A stretch of 7,166 bases of DNA, taken from positions 1 to 7,166 of the forward strand of contig JAISXJ010000118.1 in assembly GCA_031270565.1 (NCBI GenBank), read 5' to 3'. Both the position numbers and the translations under genes were made by a program. This document shows, one piece after another, positions 4,617-7,166 of the stretch. The notes beneath the pieces were generated by a model. That model was not told the DNA's origin. It made no database searches and saw only the letters and a program-made list of their open reading frames with translations. The stretch is from Prevotellaceae bacterium. GTDB lineage: Bacteria; Bacteroidota; Bacteroidia; Bacteroidales; Paludibacteraceae. Each line of letters starts with the position of its first letter. The stretch's first letter is position 1.

Positions 4617-5891
4617 ATGTTAACTCTTAAATTTATCACAGAAAATCGCGACGAAGTTATTCGTCGTCTGGAGAGAAAATACGTTGCCGATGCCGCCACG
4701 CTTATTGATCGCGTGATTGCGCTGGATGTTGAACGGCGTACTGTTCAACAAAAATCAGATGCAAATCTGGCAGCCATCAATCAAATATCCAAAACAATTG
4801 GACAATTGATGCAGTCGGGTAAATCTGCTGAAGCAGAAGCCGCTAAAGCCCAAACTGCACACTTCAAGACGGTCTCAAAGGAACTTTCGGTGGCACAGGA
4901 TACCATTGCGGAAGAGATCCGCAACCTGCTTCTGCAAATCCCCAACCTGCCGTTGGACGCCGTTCCGGACGGGCGTACGGCTGAGGACAACAAAATAGAG
5001 CGACAAGGAGGCGTACTCGCGGAACTGCCGCCGGAGGCGTTGCCCCACTGGGATTTGGCAAAGAAGTACGACCTGATTGACTTTGAACTTGGCGTAAAGA
5101 TTACCGGTGCAGGGTTTCCCGTTTACAAGGGTAACGGTGCACGGCTGCAAAGAGCCTTGATTAACTTTTTTCTTGACGAGGCACGTGAAGCCGGTTATCT
5201 TGAGATTGAGCCGCCATACGTGGTGAATGCCGCTTCCGGCTACGGGACAGGGCAATTGCCTGATAAAGAGGGGCAAATGTATCATGCACAGATAGATGAT
5301 TTGTATCTGATACCTACGGCAGAAGTCCCCGTAACAAATATCTACCGTGATGTCCTGTTGAATGAAAAAGATTTGCCGGTTAAAAACTGCGCGTATTCCG
5401 CGTGCTTCCGGCGTGAAGCCGGATCATACGGCAAGGATGTGCGCGGTCTGAACCGTTTGCATCAGTTCAACAAGGTAGAGATTGTGCGTATTGATACGCC
5501 CGAACATGCCAGCCAAAGTCTTGACGAAATGATTGCACACGTAGAACATCTGGTCGTCAAGCTGGAGCTTCCCTATCGCATTCTGCGTCTTTGCGCGGGA
5601 GATATGTCGTTTACTTCGGCAATAACATTCGATTTTGAAGTATTTTCGGCTGTTCAGAAGCGGTGGCTGGAGGTTAGTTCGGTATCAAATTTCGAGAGCT
5701 ATCAGGCGAATCGTCTTCAATGCCGCTACAGGGGCGTAGATGGGAAGATTCAACTTTGCCACACCCTTAATGGCAGTGCACTGGCATTACCGCGCATTGT
5801 TGCCGCTCTGCTTGAAAACAATCAAACCCCGCAAGGTATCCGCATGCCCCAAGCGCTTATCCCTTATTGCGGCTTTGAGTATATTTGTTAG
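4617..5891 (+). CDS. serS: Seryl-tRNA synthetase, class II
   Basis: This enzyme charges tRNA-Ser (and tRNA-Sec where present) with serine in the cytoplasm. At 424 residues it is full length. Residues 1 to about 110 form the long antiparallel coiled-coil arm that grips the tRNA variable arm. The class II core follows: motif 1 region around FLDEAREAGYLEIEPPYVV, the serine-binding TAE loop (234-236 in IPTAEVPVTN), motif 2 CFRREAGSYGKD (263-274), GDMSFTSA, and motif 3 NGSALALPRIVAALLENNQT from residue 385, with Arg393 as the ATP-binding motif 3 arginine. The SSVSNFESYQANRLQCRYR segment is of the Bacteroidetes type. Start ATG 4617 is 3 bases after the trmD stop, pointing to translational coupling. 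No serine T-box or other attenuator is seen upstream. A strong hairpin follows 19 bases after the stop. Confidence 0.98.
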   Translation: MLTLKFITENRDEVIRRLERKYVADAATLIDRVIALDVERRTVQQKSDANLAAINQISKTIGQLMQSGKSAEAEAAKAQTAHFKTVSKELSVAQDTIAEEIRNLLLQIPNLPLDAVPDGRTAEDNKIERQGGVLAELPPEALPHWDLAKKYDLIDFELGVKITGAGFPVYKGNGARLQRALINFFLDEAREAGYLEIEPPYVVNAASGYGTGQLPDKEGQMYHAQIDDLYLIPTAEVPVTNIYRDVLLNEKDLPVKNCAYSACFRREAGSYGKDVRGLNRLHQFNKVEIVRIDTPEHASQSLDEMIAHVEHLVVKLELPYRILRLCAGDMSFTSAITFDFEVFSAVQKRWLEVSSVSNFESYQANRLQCRYRGVDGKIQLCHTLNGSALALPRIVAALLENNQTPQGIRMPQALIPYCGFEYIC

Positions 5892-5910
5892 TGAATAACG
5901 AATAGTGAAC

Positions 5911-5940
5911 AACACAAAGCCCCTCGCGGGGCTTTGTGTT
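5911..5940. terminator. Perfect 13-bp hairpin between convergent genes
   Basis: AACACAAAGCCCC (5911-5923) and GGGGCTTTGTGTT (5928-5940) are exact inverted copies with a TCGC loop. The stem has a GC-rich upper half and an AT-rich base, the usual shape of an intrinsic terminator, though only three further bases of T-rich sequence follow on the plus strand. It lies between serS and the convergent FISUMP gene and could serve both strands. Confidence 0.85.
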
Positions 5941-5991
5941 TGCTGTCTTGAACTTTGATTCTTTAATCATTCAAATCATAGTTCAGGACAA

Positions 5992-7166
5992 TTATTCCGC
6001 CACGCAACGTACCGCCATACCGTAGGAGCGATTCTGGTTTGCCGTGGTGGTGCCATTCCAGGTGAAGTACATATCGTAACCACTGACAGTATCTTCAGCA
6101 GTACTACTCCAATAGTAGCCGTAGTTGCTACGATTATTCAGATCTCCGTTGTTGTAGAGCCTGTAATCGACAGTAGGCAAAACCAGAGCAACGCCAAATT
6201 TAATGGCGTTTCCGAAAGTATTCGTACTCCAGCTCCCGTAACTACTAGCCCATGAAGATCCGCCGTTGTTAGTACGGGTAATAGTATTATTCGCGAGCAC
6301 GCCAGCCCATTCTTCTTTGGTAGGAAGCCGCCAGCCGGGGGGACAGGGATTGTTTTCAACAAGCCAGCCGGTGGAACTGCCCGTAACACTACCATTCCAG
6401 CCGGCAACAGCGCCGGTATTTGCTTGGTCGGTAGCCTGACTTAACACCGCATCTTTTACGCCAAACTGGTATTTTGCGCCATGATTTGCCGCCAAAGGCG
6501 TAAACGGATTGGAAGACATATCAGCGCCAAGGTTGTGGCACATAAAGTTCAGCCACTTGGTGGTTGACACCTTGGCGTCACAGCAGGCACAGTCCTGAAG
6601 AAATGTGTTCAGTTCAATGACTCTGTCGGCGTCGCCGTCATTATAAATGACATACAGTTTGAGTTTTAAGCCTATGTCGCGGGTAAGACCTGACAGGTCG
6701 TTTTGCAGCGACGATTTGTAATTTACCGTTACCTTGCAGGCAGAGCTGATACCGTTACCGCTATAATCAGTAGACGGCACAATTCTTTCCACAATCTTTC
6801 CGGCGCCGACAACTTCGGTGAAACCAAAGCGAACATTGCTTACCGCTGACGAGGGTGTAAAGGTGTAAACCTGCACGCCGGAATAGGGAGCCGCATAAAC
6901 GCCGTCCTGAGACGTGCGGTCAGTAAACACGGTCTTCTGACGGGCATCTGTCGTGCTGCAACCGTTTATGCCGCTATTGCCGGTGGCAATGTCAAAGCAG
7001 AGCTTACCGGTAAACATACTGCCGTCGCCTGTAGGGACATAGGTATCGACGCCGTCGCTGCCGCCGATATAATTCCATTTGCTGCCATCCCAGAGGTAGA
7101 TTCCGTCGCCATTCATTGGGAATTCGTCATTCGTATTCCAGACCATAGCGCCTGCCAGCGCCTGTT
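5992..7166 (-). CDS. FISUMP (Fib_succ_major) domain protein, N-terminus outside window
   Basis: The frame is open from the window edge (codons reading QALAGA precede MVWNTNDEFP), so the Met at 7146 is internal and at least 390 residues are present. The N-terminal part has the GDGIYLWDGSKWNYIGG segment typical of these proteins. A beta-rich middle domain follows and contains the Cys cluster FLQDCACCDAK (about 6577-6609). The FISUMP domain then begins at WLNFMCHNLGAD (about 6521-6556) and runs through AKYQFGVKDA, NPCPPGWRLPTKEEW (about 6304-6348), VLPTVDYRLYNNGDLNN, GYYWSST (about 6100-6120) and YGMAVRCVAE at the end. The domain adopts a C-type-lectin/FGE-like fold in relatives and is found on secreted or surface lipoproteins; the export signal would be upstream of the window. 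Function is unknown, with ligand binding or adhesion suspected for the family. The C-terminal end is unusually rich in Asn, Tyr, Ser, Thr and Asp codons. It is convergent with serS and shares its terminator. Confidence 0.9.
   Translation of the reverse strand, partial: QALAGAMVWNTNDEFPMNGDGIYLWDGSKWNYIGGSDGVDTYVPTGDGSMFTGKLCFDIATGNSGINGCSTTDARQKTVFTDRTSQDGVYAAPYSGVQVYTFTPSSAVSNVRFGFTEVVGAGKIVERIVPSTDYSGNGISSACKVTVNYKSSLQNDLSGLTRDIGLKLKLYVIYNDGDADRVIELNTFLQDCACCDAKVSTTKWLNFMCHNLGADMSSNPFTPLAANHGAKYQFGVKDAVLSQATDQANTGAVAGWNGSVTGSSTGWLVENNPCPPGWRLPTKEEWAGVLANNTITRTNNGGSSWASSYGSWSTNTFGNAIKFGVALVLPTVDYRLYNNGDLNNRSNYGYYWSSTAEDTVSGYDMYFTWNGTTTANQNRSYGMAVRCVAE

Noticed and set aside
4875..5285. Minus-strand ORF of 136 codons opposite serS
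   Set aside because: The plus strand encodes seryl-tRNA synthetase without interruption; the antisense frame has no recognisable domain or promoter.

Overview
The window looks like a chromosomal segment of a Bacteroidota species, most likely order Bacteroidales. Four things point that way: TrmD and SerRS carry Bacteroidetes-type signatures; several starts are preceded by the Bacteroidetes -7 promoter box TAnnTTTG and lack a clear Shine-Dalgarno; a DUF3853-type protein, known mainly from Bacteroidales mobile elements, is present; and so is a FISUMP (Fibrobacter succinogenes major paralogous) surface-type protein. No RNA gene or CRISPR array was found.

Left part (1-2050, minus strand): a compact SF1 helicase of the RecD/TraA-like group (583-1995), followed downstream by the 5' part of a helical protein with a Pro/Thr/Lys-rich linker that runs off the window (1-477). 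Each has its own TAnnTTTG box. The helicase carries all expected motor motifs and probably acts in DNA repair or recombination.

Middle (about 2085-3690): an AT-rich scar of mobile DNA. It starts with a lone IS-like terminus and a promoter-like box, continues through about 400 bases of degenerate sequence with one short fragment-like minus ORF, and then has a promoter with a palindrome in its spacer driving two translationally coupled genes. These are a DUF3853 protein (2564-2857) and a RepA-like AAA ATPase (2854-3372) cut off just after its Walker B strand. The cut abuts an unusual block of GTTTAGTTTAG repeats and alternative hairpins (3361-3416). In Bacteroidales this gene pair normally opens the replication/mobilisation module of integrative mobilisable elements; here primase, relaxase and integrase are absent, so this is an element remnant.

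Right part (3692-5940, plus strand): a tight housekeeping operon of a small [4Fe-4S] YjdI-like protein, trmD (tRNA m1G37 methyltransferase) and serS (seryl-tRNA synthetase), with gaps of 16 and 3 bases, closed by a 13-bp perfect hairpin terminator. Two of the three genes serve tRNA maturation and charging.

Far right (5992-7166, minus, convergent with serS): a FISUMP-domain protein whose N-terminus lies outside the window. Its C-terminal CLec/FGE-like segment is rich in Asn, Tyr, Ser and Asp around a YWSS core and ends in VRCV. That is the kind of region that diversity-generating retroelements mutate in related proteins. No reverse transcriptase or template repeat is inside the window, so this is a lead only.
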